Positions 1 to 12,554 of a DNA stretch of 64,000 bases are shown in pieces. Within the stretch, counting starts at the first letter, position 1; every line of letters begins with the position of its first letter. The stretch comes from Dioscorea cayenensis subsp. rotundata. Lineage: Eukaryota > Streptophyta > Magnoliopsida > Dioscoreales > Dioscoreaceae. Location of the stretch: NCBI RefSeq assembly GCF_009730915.1, contig NC_052476.1:19201257-19265256 (forward strand), read 5' to 3'. The notes below the pieces were generated by a model. It searched no databases and had not been told where the DNA came from. It was given only the letters and a program-made list of their open reading frames with translations. Made by a program: the position numbers and the translations under genes.

Positions 1-923
1 ACAAGCCTCGCAGATTGACAAAAAGTTTAAGCGGAAATATAAGGTTTTAAACGGTAGAACTCTCGCTTATTAAATGGAGATATAAAATGTTAAACAGAGA
101 CCCATTTTGTTAAACAGAGACGAGAATACTTAAACAGAGACAACAAATGTTAAACTCAGAACATCTCATTTCTTAAACGTCAACCTCATTTGTAAAATCG
201 CAAACCATATCAAACGAAACGGGAAATGTACATTATAAATATTACACAAATCATAACAATCGAAAAAAACTATTTCGATAGTGTATACATACTGAAAATG
301 CAAAAACAAAAACAAAAACCCTAGCCGAGAAATCTCCTTGCAGACTAACAAAACCCCAGCCGAGAAATCCCCCTGCAGACTTCAATATCTTCCAACAAAA
401 ACAGAAGCACAAAACAAAACCGAAAAATCTTTCTTTGTAATGAGCAGCTAACATAAAACCATACTCAATACCTTAGATTGCAACCGATGAAATGCCAACT
501 AGTTGCGTGGGGGACTTCTCCTTGAGATACCGTGGAAAGGGAAAAAGCCGATGAAATGCCAATTACGGAGGCTTCACGGTAGAGACAACTTCGGAGACGA
601 CTGGAAATGGAAAAAGTCAAGACGTGAGTTGAGAAAAAGCAATTAAACGGCTCCAATAAATTGCCTCTCGGGGTTACCCTCTACGGAAAAACCCCCCACT
701 TCCTCTCAAATCGCCGAGATGGTCGCAGCCCACGACTCCCCATGCAAGGGCATTTTTCGTCCAAAAAAATTTGAAACTCACTCCGCTCACATCCGTTATG
801 AGGGTTTGGGGGTTTGAAAAAAACATAGACTTTAAAAAGGAGGGGGTTTTTTGGGGATTGCAAAAACTAACGGGGTGTTTTTGGCAATTTTACAAACTTA
901 AAGGGTTTTTTTGGCAATTTCCA
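1..923. mobile_element. Probable right end of a Mutator-like element (MULE)
   Basis: The right edge, read on the minus strand, starts with GGAAATTGCCAAAAAAACCC and continues with several 'gccaaaaacacccc' type runs, a style often seen in plant MULE termini. The edge falls exactly where homology to the GLP-unit flank begins: from 927 the sequence matches about 35466. The left part (1-470) holds short direct repeats of 'ttaaacagagac' and a repeated 'gccgagaaatc..ctgcagac'. A 60-codon minus-strand frame at 465-656 has no recognisable domain and may be captured or spurious. The other end lies outside the window, so the TSD cannot be tested. Confidence 0.35.
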
Positions 924-1264
924 CTAAAAAAATTGAGAGATGTGTGATCACTTGAAGCACAATAATTAGGGAACTAATTATGTTTGTTTACAAAATAAAC
1001 AAATATGGAGTTCCATCTATATAAATATTTTTAAAATATACTTAAAAATTTGTTTTGGACGAAGTTCATAAATTCTATATATCAATGGGATTTCATATTT
1101 GAACTCAATGCAAATGTTATTTGATAGTTGTCAAAAAAAAAAAAATTAAATTAAATTATCGACCAATTAAAAAATTACGAGATTTAATGTTTCATCACTT
1201 GAACTTAATCCAGAGAATTAGACTGCTTCATTAATTATCTATAAAAATTTGTTAATTTATGAAG

Positions 1265-1301
<37 letters not shown>

Positions 1302-1683
1302 GATCATGTTTTTAATTAATTATTCATGAATTATCTACAAATTTACATGAAATTATTTTTCTATTTTTCACTACTTTAAATATCCGTATTTAATGAAATG
1401 AATTAGTTCGATATTAAAAAAATCTGCAATTTAATGTAATTTCAGAAATGGACAAGCAAGCAAATTTTTATAAAAATAAAAAATAAAAAAGGTGATTTAA
1501 TATGCACATGTTTTAATATATGTCATTTCAAAACTATAGATATATATCATGTTTCCTTGATGGACACGAAAGATAAATTTAAATTATATGAATTTTGCAC
1601 ATAGAGGAGATTTTATATTACAGATAAAATATTTTTTAATTCAAACAATTGAAAAAGAAAAACTAATATTTATCCTCTCTCTC

Positions 1684-1722
<39 letters not shown>

Positions 1723-3635
1723 TAGTTAACCTTTGGCTAATAAGATCAATAAACATTTTTCTAGAACTTATAATTAGTCATTTAAATATTTATGAGTGTA
1801 AAGAGATAACAATTAAGTTTTAATTAGAGTATTAAAGATAAGAATATAACAGCTAGATAAACTCTCCAATATTTGATTAGCTATATATATTATATATATA
1901 TAAAAAAAAGAAGCCTTTCTTAAATGTTATTCTTTGAATTAGGAAACATAGACTCGTTCAAAAGATTCTTGATTTGAAAGATGTATACATGGGGGCATCT
2001 TGATATTGACTTGTCTCTTTGTCTCTGTGCCTAAATCATTAACAATCAACAACTTTCTTAACCTTTCTCCATCAGCTTTGGTTTTCTGTCTTTATGTCAC
2101 AAGTCAATATAAAAACGGAAACCATACTTGATTTCTTAATTTGATGAATGCGTGTAAAATTAATTTGCTCATCAAAAACAGATTAAGAACAAAAGCAAGG
2201 GAAAAAAAATTAAAAGGACTTCAGCTAAGCATGCAGTCATTCTCACCTCTATCCAAATGCTTACTCAAGAATCAAAGATAAGAAACTTCTAACCACCTAA
2301 CCATTGCCACATGCATATATTTATATATATGGCAAGCTTGATACTTAGTACTTTATATGTATTATATATATAAGAGCATTTTTCAATTTTGATGCATGTA
2401 TTTATGTTGAGCTACTAGGATAATTATTAATTTCTTAAATGGTTTGTTTATTCATGGTTCATGATCTAAAATTATAACAATATGTTTCATTTTTCGAGAA
2501 TTCATGGGTTTAGTATTAGCCATATATGCATGCAGGATGCATAATCATATAGTTCATGTGGAGCAGCAGTCCTTTGTTTAACATTTTAAATTAGTTTTAC
2601 ATTGTCCATGAATATGATAATAAATGTACATGATATTTTGTGGTACATATGAAATCTATTTTTGGATTGATATTAGGCATTACTTGACTTCAAAATAAGC
2701 TTAATTAGCTAACTCAACTTCAACTTAATTACACTCATAATAAATGAAGTTGAAAATCGATTTGAAAATCCTAATCTACATCAATAAATTTTCATAAATT
2801 ATTTTTAAATTTTGTATACATTTTTGTCCACTGTCTGAATTTTCAATTTTACATATTCCAGTAAATATTTTTAATTTCATGTACAATATATATGTACACT
2901 GCACATACACTATATTTGATCAATAAGTTGTATTTGATAAATGACTTTACATAAAATTTCCACATTACCATAATCATTTCTTAATTTATGTTTGGTTTAA
3001 TTTCTATTAAGATATTAAATTTTATAAATTATAATGATAGTATCTTAATTTGCATGAGTGCAAAAATATCATACCAACAACCAACTGGCATATTCAAGTG
3101 AATTTATCATGATGAATAAATTTATTACATATATACGTTAATTAATGTATAGAGACACGAATAAACAAATATTATTTTAAATGCCGACTATAAATCTTTT
3201 AGGTTAGATGTATGTTAAAATTCAACCTCCATACACATATATTAAGCCTCCATTAGTAACTATGCAATAAGAAAATTCATTGTATATATATATATAAGGA
3301 AACCTGTATGCTATTATTTTATGCTCACATAATCCTGATATTATTTTATGCATGGATTGCTTTTTATTAACTAATATATCGCTTTCAATGAAGGTAAACT
3401 AGAACTTCAGCTAAAACAAATTAATAATTAACCACATTTGCAACATACCAGAAAGATAATAATTAATAGATAATTATATCAACTGATCATTAAACAAAGC
3501 ACAACTTGCAAACATGCATGCTCTCACAAAAGCATGCAGCACGTTTGCTTATTTGCAACTTAGCATAGAAACATAGATTAATATATATATATATATATAT
3601 ATCGATAGATAGTTGATGAACTTGAGATGATGGTA
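924..3635. repeat. Duplicated GLP-unit 3' flank, copy 1
   Basis: Non-coding AT-rich DNA downstream of GLP-A. Long stretches match 12660-14520, 18101-18309, 20155-20404 and 35470-37730 almost base for base, for example the 'gagagatgtgtgatcact' block at 932 and 35472. This marks the boundaries of the tandem duplication units. No gene is seen. (TA)n runs sit at about 1268-1298, 1688-1719 and 3583-3602. Confidence 0.8.
1268..1298. repeat. (TA)n microsatellite
   Basis: About 15 TA dinucleotides. The paralogous site in unit 3 (about 35802-35840) is about 39 bp long, so the tract changes length between duplicated units. Confidence 0.9.
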
Positions 3636-4100
3636 TTAATTGGCAGGATTAGGCCAAGTATTTGCTTGAAGTTCTTCAATGGTTTCCTTGTTCAACTGGA
3701 ATGCCTTGGCAAGAAGTTCATCATTAATTGGAGGCCTTGCTCCAAATAGATTATTAGCATCTATGATCGTACTAGGTTTTTGACTGTTGAACGCTACCAA
3801 TGCAGCTGCATTTGATTTACCATAATTCATATTGAAGTGTGTAAGACCTTTAAGGAATACGAAAACATCACCTGTAGATAAAACCTTCGAGTTGAGTGTA
3901 TCATTGGGACTAGAGGAGACAAAACCGGCATAAATAGTGCCTTTAAGAACAACAATGACTTCGGTAGCATGAGGATGAGTATGAGGAGGTTTGACTCCTC
4001 TAGGAGCATAGTCAATGTGAACCAACAGGTAAGACCAAGAGTGCTCAATCTTGGGAGTTGATGATGAGTGCACAACATGCATCACATGCATCTAGCATGT

Positions 4101-5903
4101 TGATAAGTGCTTGACTATAAGTATTATTAAGAATACTTTTCTTACATTGAGCATCACTTTTATCAGATTTTATAGCTCATTCATGTGTATTTGTGTTTTT
4201 TTGTGAATTTAGGGTAATGAAGACAAGTTTCGAAAAAAGTAAGCAAAAATAGATCATGAACGTGATTTTTGAGGGATCTCTTGCATTGGACAAGGATCAA
4301 GGCACAAGTTGTGATTACATGCATGTGGGTGTGTGACAACCTCCAAAAGTGTGCAAGTGAACCTATAAATTGGAGGGCCACAAAAGCAGTCACACACACA
4401 TGCTTCAACTTGTATAGTAGTTTCAAGAGCTTTGTCAACATGTTTGAAAGAGAAGGTGCGACATGATTTACTGCATGGATGTGTGGCCAACCATGTAGCC
4501 TCAATGGAAGAAGTTGATTTCGGGAGTACTGCAGCAAAGTACTATAACAGTTATTGTTAATAGAATGCAGAAAATGAAGAACTTGGAAATCCACATGCCC
4601 TTGTGGAAATTCCACATGGGCGTGTGAAATACCGATTTCAACTTTTTAAATATCGTTGCGAAGAGTTATTTTGGGGGTCTTTTTCTATCTTTTGCCTATC
4701 TTCTGGAGAGAGCGCGGCTAGGGCTTGGAGAGATTTTTGCAAGGATTTTGGAGCATTTCTACAGCTTTTGACATTGATTTCCTTCGAAGGAGAGCTATTG
4801 GGGGAGCTTTCGACGGTATTGATTTTGCGAAGTGTGCCCTAGGCTCGATGGAGGAATCTTTGGAGAAGAAGAAGCGGCTCCTCAAGACCATCACCATGGA
4901 AAGCAAGGGGGTTATTTTCATGAAGTATTTGCATTTATTTGTGACTTCATCTTTGATTTTGTATTGCTCCATGGAGAGCCAAACCCCTAGTGGGTACTTG
5001 GACTTGTAAACCCTACGATGACTTTGTTTCATTAACTTCTATTATGTTTCTTTTAATTGATGTTTTAATTGAGTTTTAATCTTGTGCACTTATTGGTTTG
5101 ATTTTCTCTTAGAGTGTAACTAGGGTTGATAATCCATCTAGGCAACCTTTTGAATGAATGACAGCTTCATTAGGGTTAGACTTAGCAAGATTGAAGAGGT
5201 TTGAGAGGGTGAGTCAAGAGGTAGCGGAATGTCCCCTTTCCCTCCGATGTGATTTATCCTACCTCTATGTTCCAAGAGTTCTTTGCGATCATAATAGAGT
5301 GAAGTGCTAAGAGACCTTCTCCACTGGGGCTTAGTTGCGTGAGCGACAGAGTGAAGTGTTAAGACATCTATAGTGCTGGGGGCTTAGTTGTGATTGGGGA
5401 TCTTTCACCTAGACCAAATGGTTTGATCTAAATTAGGGAATATGGTTTATCACTTGGAGTCCCTAGAGCCTCAAGTAGTCCCTCACAATGTGAGGTGTTA
5501 AGAGTATTCGTTTCCATCGGGGCATAGTATAGAGGACTACTCACGGTTAACCTAATATTTGGGACCGCGTGTCTTTGGATTTCTAGGACTTATTAAACTT
5601 TAATTAGGGAATCATAATATTATTCTTGCACTTGAAACAATAATCCTAGGGTGAGCATTATCCAAGTACCTCATTTACCATTGGTTACTCATTCCGATTA
5701 CTCTTGCTTACTCTCTTTTCTTCTCTTTTTATTTACATTAATAGTTTGAATCACAATCACCAATTGATTTTCACTTTAGCTAATTAGCAATACTTTTTGT
5801 TTCTAGACATCTATTCCCTGTGGATTCGACTATCCACCCGTTGGGTACTTTATTACTACGATAACCTGTGCACTTGCGGTATACACACGCAAGGGGTGTG
5901 TTA
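4101..5903 (+). mobile_element. Solo-type LTR (L1), TGATAAGTGC family
   Basis: Starts TGATAAGTGCTTG and ends near GGGGTGTGTTA, 1803 bp. Same subfamily as the minus-strand LTR at 55422-57146. The 3' end carries the family signature 'gtgcacttgcggtataca'. The right flank TAGGT is the expected position inside an Athila-like LTR. The left flank (CATGT) does not match it, so the left junction has been rearranged. Several 130- to 150-codon frames inside are chance frames in LTR DNA. Confidence 0.75.
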
Positions 5904-6569
5904 TAGGTAAACCTTGGGGGTGAACTTGTGCAGTTTATATACTATGACTTATTTTATTGCATTTGGTATGTCTGTGATCCATGCTTGGTGTACTTTAATG
6001 CTTTAATATGCATGAGAACTCTATGTATCATTTTCTAGCTTATACTAGGTTGCGTGACCATCACCCTTGTATTAGACACACCTAGCATGGAAGGGATACA
6101 TGCACGAATACGCCGTGATCATCGGGTATTTCGTATATCCAACTCTAGGGTTGTTCCTAAATTGTGTTTCAACCTTAGATTGAGAAATCCCTTGCTTCGA
6201 TTGCAATCGTAGGAGGATTTGGTCGAAAAAAATTCCATATCAATACTCGTACGAGATTAGGAGTCGATTGCTGTGATCATCGGGTTAGCCTAACTTAGGT
6301 TTTCTTGGTCCAAACTACCATTTGCATGATAGTTGTAGCATCCTTCACACTTTAGTAGCCCTCCTTGATTATCACCAGTAATTTGCCTTCACCACTAGTA
6401 GAGTTTTGTTTGTTACTTTGTAATACCATTGCACTACTTGAAGTTGTAGGTTAAACAATACGCAAAGAGAAAGTAAGAGTAGCTTCTCGGGCCCCAGGGA
6501 ATACGACCCTCTTGTGCTCGCACGAGAGGTATCACTTGATGACCCATGCACTTGCAGGATTCATGATCA
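5904..6569 (+). mobile_element. 3' half of an Athila-like LTR
   Basis: Matches the reverse complement of the solo LTR at 11163-12554, from its 'taggtgaaccttgggg' region to the terminal 'gcacttgcaggat'. Only the 3' part remains; L1 is inserted at its left edge. Confidence 0.75.
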
Positions 6570-8413
6570 CATTTGACAGAGTTACTTGAAGGAAGGAAAG
6601 CCATTGGAATAAAATGGATCTATCGAATAAAATACCATGCTGATGTTAGTGTCCTCAAGCAGAAGATGAGGCTGGTAGCAAAAGGCTATGTCCAAAAGCA
6701 AGGGATCGACTTCGAGGAGACCTTCGCACTGGTAGTGAGGATGGAGATAGTCCGTGGATTCCTTGTTGTTGCCACTCAACATCGGTGGCTTGTTTATTAA
6801 TTATACATGAAATCAACATTCCTCAATGGTGAATTGCATGAAGATGTATATGTCTAACAACCAGAAGGCTTTGTATGCATTGGCAAGGAGCATCTTGTCT
6901 ATAAGTTAGACAAAGCTCTATACAGTCTGCACTAGGCTCCAAGAGCCTGGTACAGTAAGATTGATGATCATTTTTGCATGCAGGGGTTTAAAAGGAGTGC
7001 AAATGAACCCACATCGTATACAAAGACAGAAGGAAGCTCAGCAATGTTGCACTGTGCTTGTATGTTAATGACATCATATACATAGGCACCTCGGCGAAGC
7101 GTTGAAGATTTTAAGAAACAAATGATGAAACAATTCTAGATGACTGATCTTGACCTTTTGCACTACTTCTCTCAGCTTGGAGATTGACTAGTGCAATGAA
7201 GGGATCTCTATCACTCAGAGGGAATACGCTGGAAAATCTACTTCAAAAATTCATATTCCAGAATTGCAACCATACTAAAACTCCAGATAATGCAAATGAG
7301 AAACTCAAAAAAACTGATGGAACTGGTGATGGAGATGGACAGAAATATGGAAGCATGGTTGGTGGATTATTGTACTTGTCCCACACATGTCCCAACATTG
7401 TTTATGCAGTGAGCTTGGTCTCATGATTTATGAGTAATCCTATGGTAAAACATCAAGGTTTAGTAAAATGGATATTGCGTTATGTGGCAGACACACAAAT
7501 GATGGGTTTATACTATACATACATTGAAATTGTTATTTTGTTAGGTTACACTGATAGTGATTGGGTTGGTTTCCTTGATGATAAATGAAGCACTTCGGGA
7601 TCTATATTCAAATTGGGTACAAGCATTATCACATGGGAGTCGAAGAAACAGAGCAGCACATCGTTATCGTCGACTGAAGCTGAGTATATTGCTACTGCAA
7701 ATTCAGCCTGCCAAGCCATATGGTTGAGAAGGTTGTTACAAGACTTAGGAGTAATGTCGACTAGGCCTACAACTATCTTCTGTGACAATAACCTGCAATT
7801 TTCATTGCTAAACACCCATCAATGTATGGAAGAACCAAGCACATGGACATCAAGTATCATTTCTTCCGTGACTTAGTTACAGAAGGTTCAATCAAATTGG
7901 AATTCTGCAGCACAAGACATCATCTTGCAGACATATGTACAAAAGCTCTTTCCAATCAAAAGTTTCTTCAACTAAGGAGTGTACTAGGAAAGAAGGGTCG
8001 TAGCTCAAGGAAGGATGTTGGAAGTAAGCTAAGATATTGCAACCTGATGGTTGAAGACAAAACATCTGGTGAAGATGGTTGAGGATGACAAGCTAGCATG
8101 GTGGTTTGCTTTGTGGGCTAAGATTGGTGAATTCAGGGTTGGCAGATTAGACAACAAGAGAATAAGTCAACTAAACGTACAATGAATAGTACATGCATGA
8201 GGAGAAAGATTTCTACATGTGTTTTTTTAGCTTTTTTGAGTTTACTTTTTGGGACCTTATTTCATGTGTTGTTTAACTTATAAGTAAGGTTCCTTTGTCT
8301 TATGTAAGAGTTAGTGGAGTTATCTTAATTCAAGCAATCTTTGAGCTTTTCTTAACTCACTCATCTCTTTTCTCTTCCAAAACTTAACTCAAACCTCACA
8401 CAAAGATCCTACA
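6570..8413 (+). mobile_element. Ty1/copia remnant: reverse transcriptase, RNase H and 3' LTR
   Basis: Plus-strand remains of a copia pol gene. At 6580-6800 the frame reads the RVT_2 core ([12 protein letters not shown], then [19 protein letters not shown]). Later pieces show LHEDVYV, YKLDKALYSLH and a short MLMTSYT relic near the catalytic region. The RNase H part at 7640-7970 is clear: SSTSLSSTEAEYIATA, then KHMDIKYHFFRDLV and HLADICTKAL. Stops and frameshifts occur throughout, so it is dead. A probable 3' LTR starts with TGTTGGAAG at 8016 and ends CCTACA at 8413, directly against GLP-A exon 2. The 5' part (gag, protease, integrase, 5' LTR) is missing, replaced by the LTR pieces upstream. 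Confidence 0.9.
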
Positions 8414-8680
8414 CACACAAAGCCATTCACAAATACTTCATTGCATGCTTGTGTTTGTTAGTATATATATATATATATATCAAGAATAGAAAATATATAT
8501 CAACTTTAATTAATGATGTGTATTGAAAAAGATGCATGGTAAAATATGTGTAAGTAATAATGCCTTGAGAAGTAAAAGCAATAACACAAAAGTATGGTAG
8601 AGGACTTGGACCAAAATCAAAGCAGAGAGATGAAGTTCTTGTGAAGAATGCAAGAAAGACAAATATTACAGTGGTCATTC

Positions 8681-9379
8681 TTCACAACTCTTGTTTAAAT
8701 GATCAATGAAGAAATGATGATGAGTAGTGGGATGGAGGATTTGGGATGGTGTTCATAGGTTTATATATTTCTTTTTGGAGGATTATTAATTTATTAATTT
8801 ATTTATTTTTGGAAAAAGATAATAGCAACTTATTAAGTAATGGAACCTCTAGGGAAAACATTTTCTTATTAAAAGGAAAAGTCATAAAGGTTATAAGGCT
8901 TATGTTTGGTAAAATATCTTTTCAATTATTTTTTTTTAATGGGCAAGGGATAATTATAAGATAATTAATTATTTCTTTTTTATCATCAATGGATGTTGTT
9001 AGCTAAGGTATGCATTAAAATACATCTAGAAAGCTAATCTATTCTTCAATTATTGTTAGCTTAGGTATGAATAAGCTAATTTTTACTTTTTTGATTATAT
9101 AGGAATTAAGCTCAATCTAGCTATTCTTCAATTATTGTGGTTTGAAATGATGATCAGTCAACTATGACTTCTCCGGATTAAACTCTTTAATTATAAATCT
9201 ATTAATGTAACATTAAGAATCAGTTAAAATCATTATCGACTTATTGTAAAAGTAAACTTAAACATGTGTTCATGTAACATGTTGATATAGTTATTAAATG
9301 AGCACCACACAACTAATAATGTTGATTTGATTATTACATGTGTGTACACATAATTCATAATGTTGATCTATTTATTATA
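8681..9379. repeat. GLP-A upstream flank (duplicated unit)
   Basis: Homologous to 33690-34260 and 40115-40640, the upstream flanks of GLP-B and GLP-C. The conserved TATATAAA (minus strand, about 8760-8767) sits at the position of the GLP-B TATA box. No gene is seen. Confidence 0.7.
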
Positions 9380-10449
9380 GATAGAATACTCTATTTAGTC
9401 CATCTAATATAGTCAATTTGCCACTTTGGTCCCTCTAATATAATTTGTCCCTAACAAGTTCCTCTATTTTAACATTTGAGAAATGTAAGTCCCTCTTAGG
9501 GACCTTTTAGGGATAAATTATATAATGGGAAGGGACTTACATTTCACAAAATGTTAAAATATAGGCACCTCTTAGGGACAAATTATATTAGAGGGGCCAA
9601 AGTGGCAGATTAATTATATTAACCCTTCGTTTGGTTCACGGAATAGGCATGGGAATGGGAATGAGAGTGGTGGATGGGGATTGGGGATGAGAATAAAAGT
9701 ATAGGGATAGGAATGAAGATAGTGTTTGGTTGGAAAGAATAAAAAGTGGGAATAAAAAAAAAAGTAAGAAAGAGAAATCATGTAAAATTACTTTTATATC
9801 CTTTAATGTAAATGAATAATATTACATAGTATAGCACCAAAGTTAATTATATTTAAGAATAATGAATTTTTTAATTTATAAAATAATTTAAACAAAATTA
9901 TTCATTTTTATTATTATAATTAAATATTTTAAATAAAGTCTAATTTAATTATTATATGTTTTATTATAATTATTAAAATAATTAATCCATTAAACTATTA
10001 TCCAATTTAATTTTTATGATTAAATATTTAATTAAATATATATTTTAACTACGGTTTCATGAAAATTAAAATGGACAAAATTTCTACTTTCCTAAAAAAA
10101 TTTTGAAGTCTATTTTAATTATGATTAATAAATGTTTAAAAATATTTTTATTTAATTATACTAATTAAATATTTTAATGACATAAATTAATTTAAGTATA
10201 GGATGCATTTAATTAAAAAATGATTTAATTATAACATGTATGGGGTGTTTTATAGAAATAATTTTTTTATTTATTAAGGGTATATTGGTAATTAAAAAGG
10301 CAAAAAAGGGAAGGAATGCTTATGGCCCCCAATTTTGGGGGGCATGAGCAATATGGGTTTTGAGGGGATGAAGCCCCCCCCCCCAATGCCTTGGGGATCA
10401 CTCCCTCAATCCAAACACTACCTAAAAGGACTAAATAGGGTATTGTACC
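9380..10449. mobile_element. MULE-type MITE with a nested MITE
   Basis: Terminal repeats of about 22 bp (GATAGAATACTCTATTTAG left; GGTACAATACCCTATTTAG right on the other strand) are flanked by a 9-bp duplication TTTATTATA (9371-9379 and 10450-10458), the TSD length of Mutator elements. The interior forms a long imperfect foldback: 9398-9503 pairs with 9529-9622. A second element (9623-10422) is inserted in its right arm. Confidence 0.75.
9623..10422. mobile_element. PIF/Harbinger-like MITE nested in the MULE MITE
   Basis: Flanked by the 3-bp duplication TAA (9620-9622, 10423-10425). The ends read CCCTTCGTTTGGTT and, on the other strand, GGTAGTGTTTGGATT: related but imperfect TIRs of Tourist style. 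The interior is AT-rich with no coding sequence. The foldback of the host MITE resumes on the far side. Confidence 0.6.
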
Positions 10450-10459
10450 TTTATTATAT

Positions 10460-10850
10460 ATTTCCTTAAGGTGATCTAGTTTCTACATCCGTACACGTAA
10501 CTTATGACGTTGATATTGCTATTACATTTTCACCACGTAATTCATGATGTTGATTTAGTTATTGCATGTATAAACATAATTAATTTATGATGTTGATCTA
10601 GTTATTATATTTGTATTGCACCATATAATTCATGATAGTTCTTACATGTGTACACATAATTCGTTACGTTGACCTAGTTATTTATGTGTACCATGGCGTT
10701 CATGATGTTGATCTACTTATTACATGTGTACGCATTATTCATGATGTTGATCTAGTTATTATATGCGTACCACGTGTAATTCATGATATTGATTTAGTTA
10801 TTACATGTATGCACATAATTCATGATGTTGATCTAGTTATTAGCTTAAAG
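10460..10850. repeat. Degenerate ~40-bp tandem repeat upstream of GLP-A
   Basis: Units resemble 'ttcatgatgttgatctagtt' followed by 'attacatgtgtacac', repeated about ten times with indels; the array begins before the MITE at about 9230. The same array lies upstream of GLP-B (34262-34725) and GLP-C (40640-41002). The 86-codon frame at 10632-10892 is just translated repeat. Confidence 0.8.
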
Positions 10851-11162
10851 TGTGTTAACTTTGTACTTGCTATATATATAAATATAAAATAGATTTTGTA
10901 CGTATAACAAAATATCAAGTATGCTAAATTATATATGGAAAGTATCATGTACAAAGCATCTATAAGCAAGCTTTGTTTTAATTTATTTCTTAATTTTATT
11001 GAATAACCATAGAATTGATAATGTGTCTTATCATAACCAAATCAAATATAATATGTATCTATATACCTAATATGACATTTTATCAATACAAAAAATTATC
11101 TTAAGCTGATTAAGTTATCAATCATATTATAAAATGAAAAAGATTTGTACATATTTGATATT

Positions 11163-12554
11163 TGGTCGTGATCCCGCAAGTGCACAGGTCGTCAAGTAAT
11201 ACCTCTCATGCGAGCATAAGAGGGTCGTATTCCCTGGGGCCCGATAAGCTATTCTTACTTCCTCTTTTGCGTGTTGTTCAACCTACAACTTCGAGTGGTG
11301 CAGTGAAATTAGTAATTAAAAAATGAAACTCTACTAGAGTGTCTATAGAGAAGGCAAATACTGGAGATAATCAAGAAGAGGTAACGGTCACGGATGAGGA
11401 TGAGGATCACCTTGGGGCTACTAAAGTGCAAAGGATGCTACAACTATTATGCAATTGGTAGTTTAGACCAAGAAAACCCTAAGTTAGGTCAACTCGATGG
11501 TCATGGCAATTGACCCCTAATCCGGTACGAGTATGGATTTAGAATTTCTTTTGATAAAATCCTCCTACGATTGCAATGAGGGTAAGGGATTTCTTAATCT
11601 AAAGTAGAAATACAATTTAGGAACAACCCTAGAATTGGAGGGGTACAAAATACCCGATGATCACGGAGTATTTGTACATGTATCCCTTCCACGCTTGGTG
11701 TGTTTAATACAAGGGCGATGATCATGCAACCTAGTATAACCTAGAAAATGATACACAGAGTTCTCATGCATATCAAAGCATCAAAATGCACAAGCATTAA
11801 TCACAAACTAACCAAATGCAATAAAACAAGTCATAGCATCCAATCTACACAAGTTTACCCCCAAGGTTCACCTACATCCGGTGATCTTAGGGTTTAGTTA
11901 TTCATGCTAATAACATACACACTAGAATCCATGAAAACAACTAAAGAAAATGACATAAACTTCCTCAAGAATGAGAAGCCGAATGACGCTTGAGAAACCC
12001 CGTGGAGAAGCTTCTTTATCATCTTCAACTTCCTATAAGTGTGCCCTAGGAGTGGATCTCGCCAAATCATGCTCTTCTCGTCGATTCCCACCTTGGAAAT
12101 GGCCTCTAAAGCCTTCTTGCCCTAAAACTTCCTTTAAAAGATGATCTCGGGATGGCTTGCGGCCTGGCTCATGGTCAGTAAATGGGTCGTGAGGATCCTC
12201 AAGATTTTGCCAAATTTCCAGTAAACTGCTACAATGCTGTTTCTTTAGCCGGCTTGCGGTCGTCTTCACAGCCGTGAGGTTACCTGTGAGAAATTCCAGA
12301 CTTAGCTTTTTCTTCAAATCTTCGTGCTTCAAGATGCTACATATATTGTTGCTATCGTACCAAGCTCTAAAACGCCAATTTTGGTGTCGATTTCTTCTTA
12401 AATTGTGTTGTCAAGCTCACCTAAGCTTTTTTTTTTTTTATGCTTGTAACACGAAAGAAACCAATTAAACCATAAAAGGGCATCGATTTATCAAGAAAAT
12501 ACACAAATTATACACAACAAACACGTATAAATACATGCATTTAGGCGTTTATCA
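11163..12554 (-). mobile_element. Solo LTR, Athila-like family
   Basis: 1392 bp flanked by the 5-bp TSD ATATT (11158-11162 and 12555-12559). On the minus strand it starts TGATAAACGCC and ends ATCACGACCA. The same LTR type flanks an Athila-like PBS and gag at 58.4-61.5 kb, which identifies the family. Homology of the GLP flank resumes on both sides. The clean TSD and absence of internal sequence indicate LTR-LTR recombination. Confidence 0.9.

Larger units (their letters stand above)
3636..8678 (-). pseudogene. GLP-A: germin-like protein pseudogene split by retroelements
   Basis: A cupin-fold germin-like gene related to GLP-B. Exon 1 (8678-8564) encodes a signal-peptide-like start and keeps the CAAG|GC donor. 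Exon 2 begins at 8435 with VFVNGFVC, then is cut at about 8414. The rest of exon 2 (about 4061-3636) lies 4.3 kb away. About 110 bp of exon 2 is missing between the two parts, so the insertion came with a deletion. The distal part still encodes box A with HTH and Glu, and box B with its His, although the box B proline is Leu. Breaks: the insertion, a 2-nt insertion near 4027 that shifts frame, and a 57-bp deletion that moves the stop (TAA at 3636) forward so the tail ends NPAN. Exon 1 also departs from the usual PSPLQDFCVAD motif. It is non-functional. Confidence 0.9.

Noticed and set aside
4181..4615. 144-codon minus-strand frame
   Set aside because: Lies wholly inside LTR L1; the same LTR elsewhere (55422-57146) does not keep it open, and no domain is recognisable.
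10632..10892. 86-codon frame with an internal peptide repeat
   Set aside because: Lies in the ~40-bp tandem array; not conserved in the GLP-B and GLP-C arrays.
12033..12332. 99-codon minus-strand frame in the solo LTR
   Set aside because: The paralogous LTR at 60089-61543 carries only shorter, shifted frames here; it is non-coding LTR sequence.
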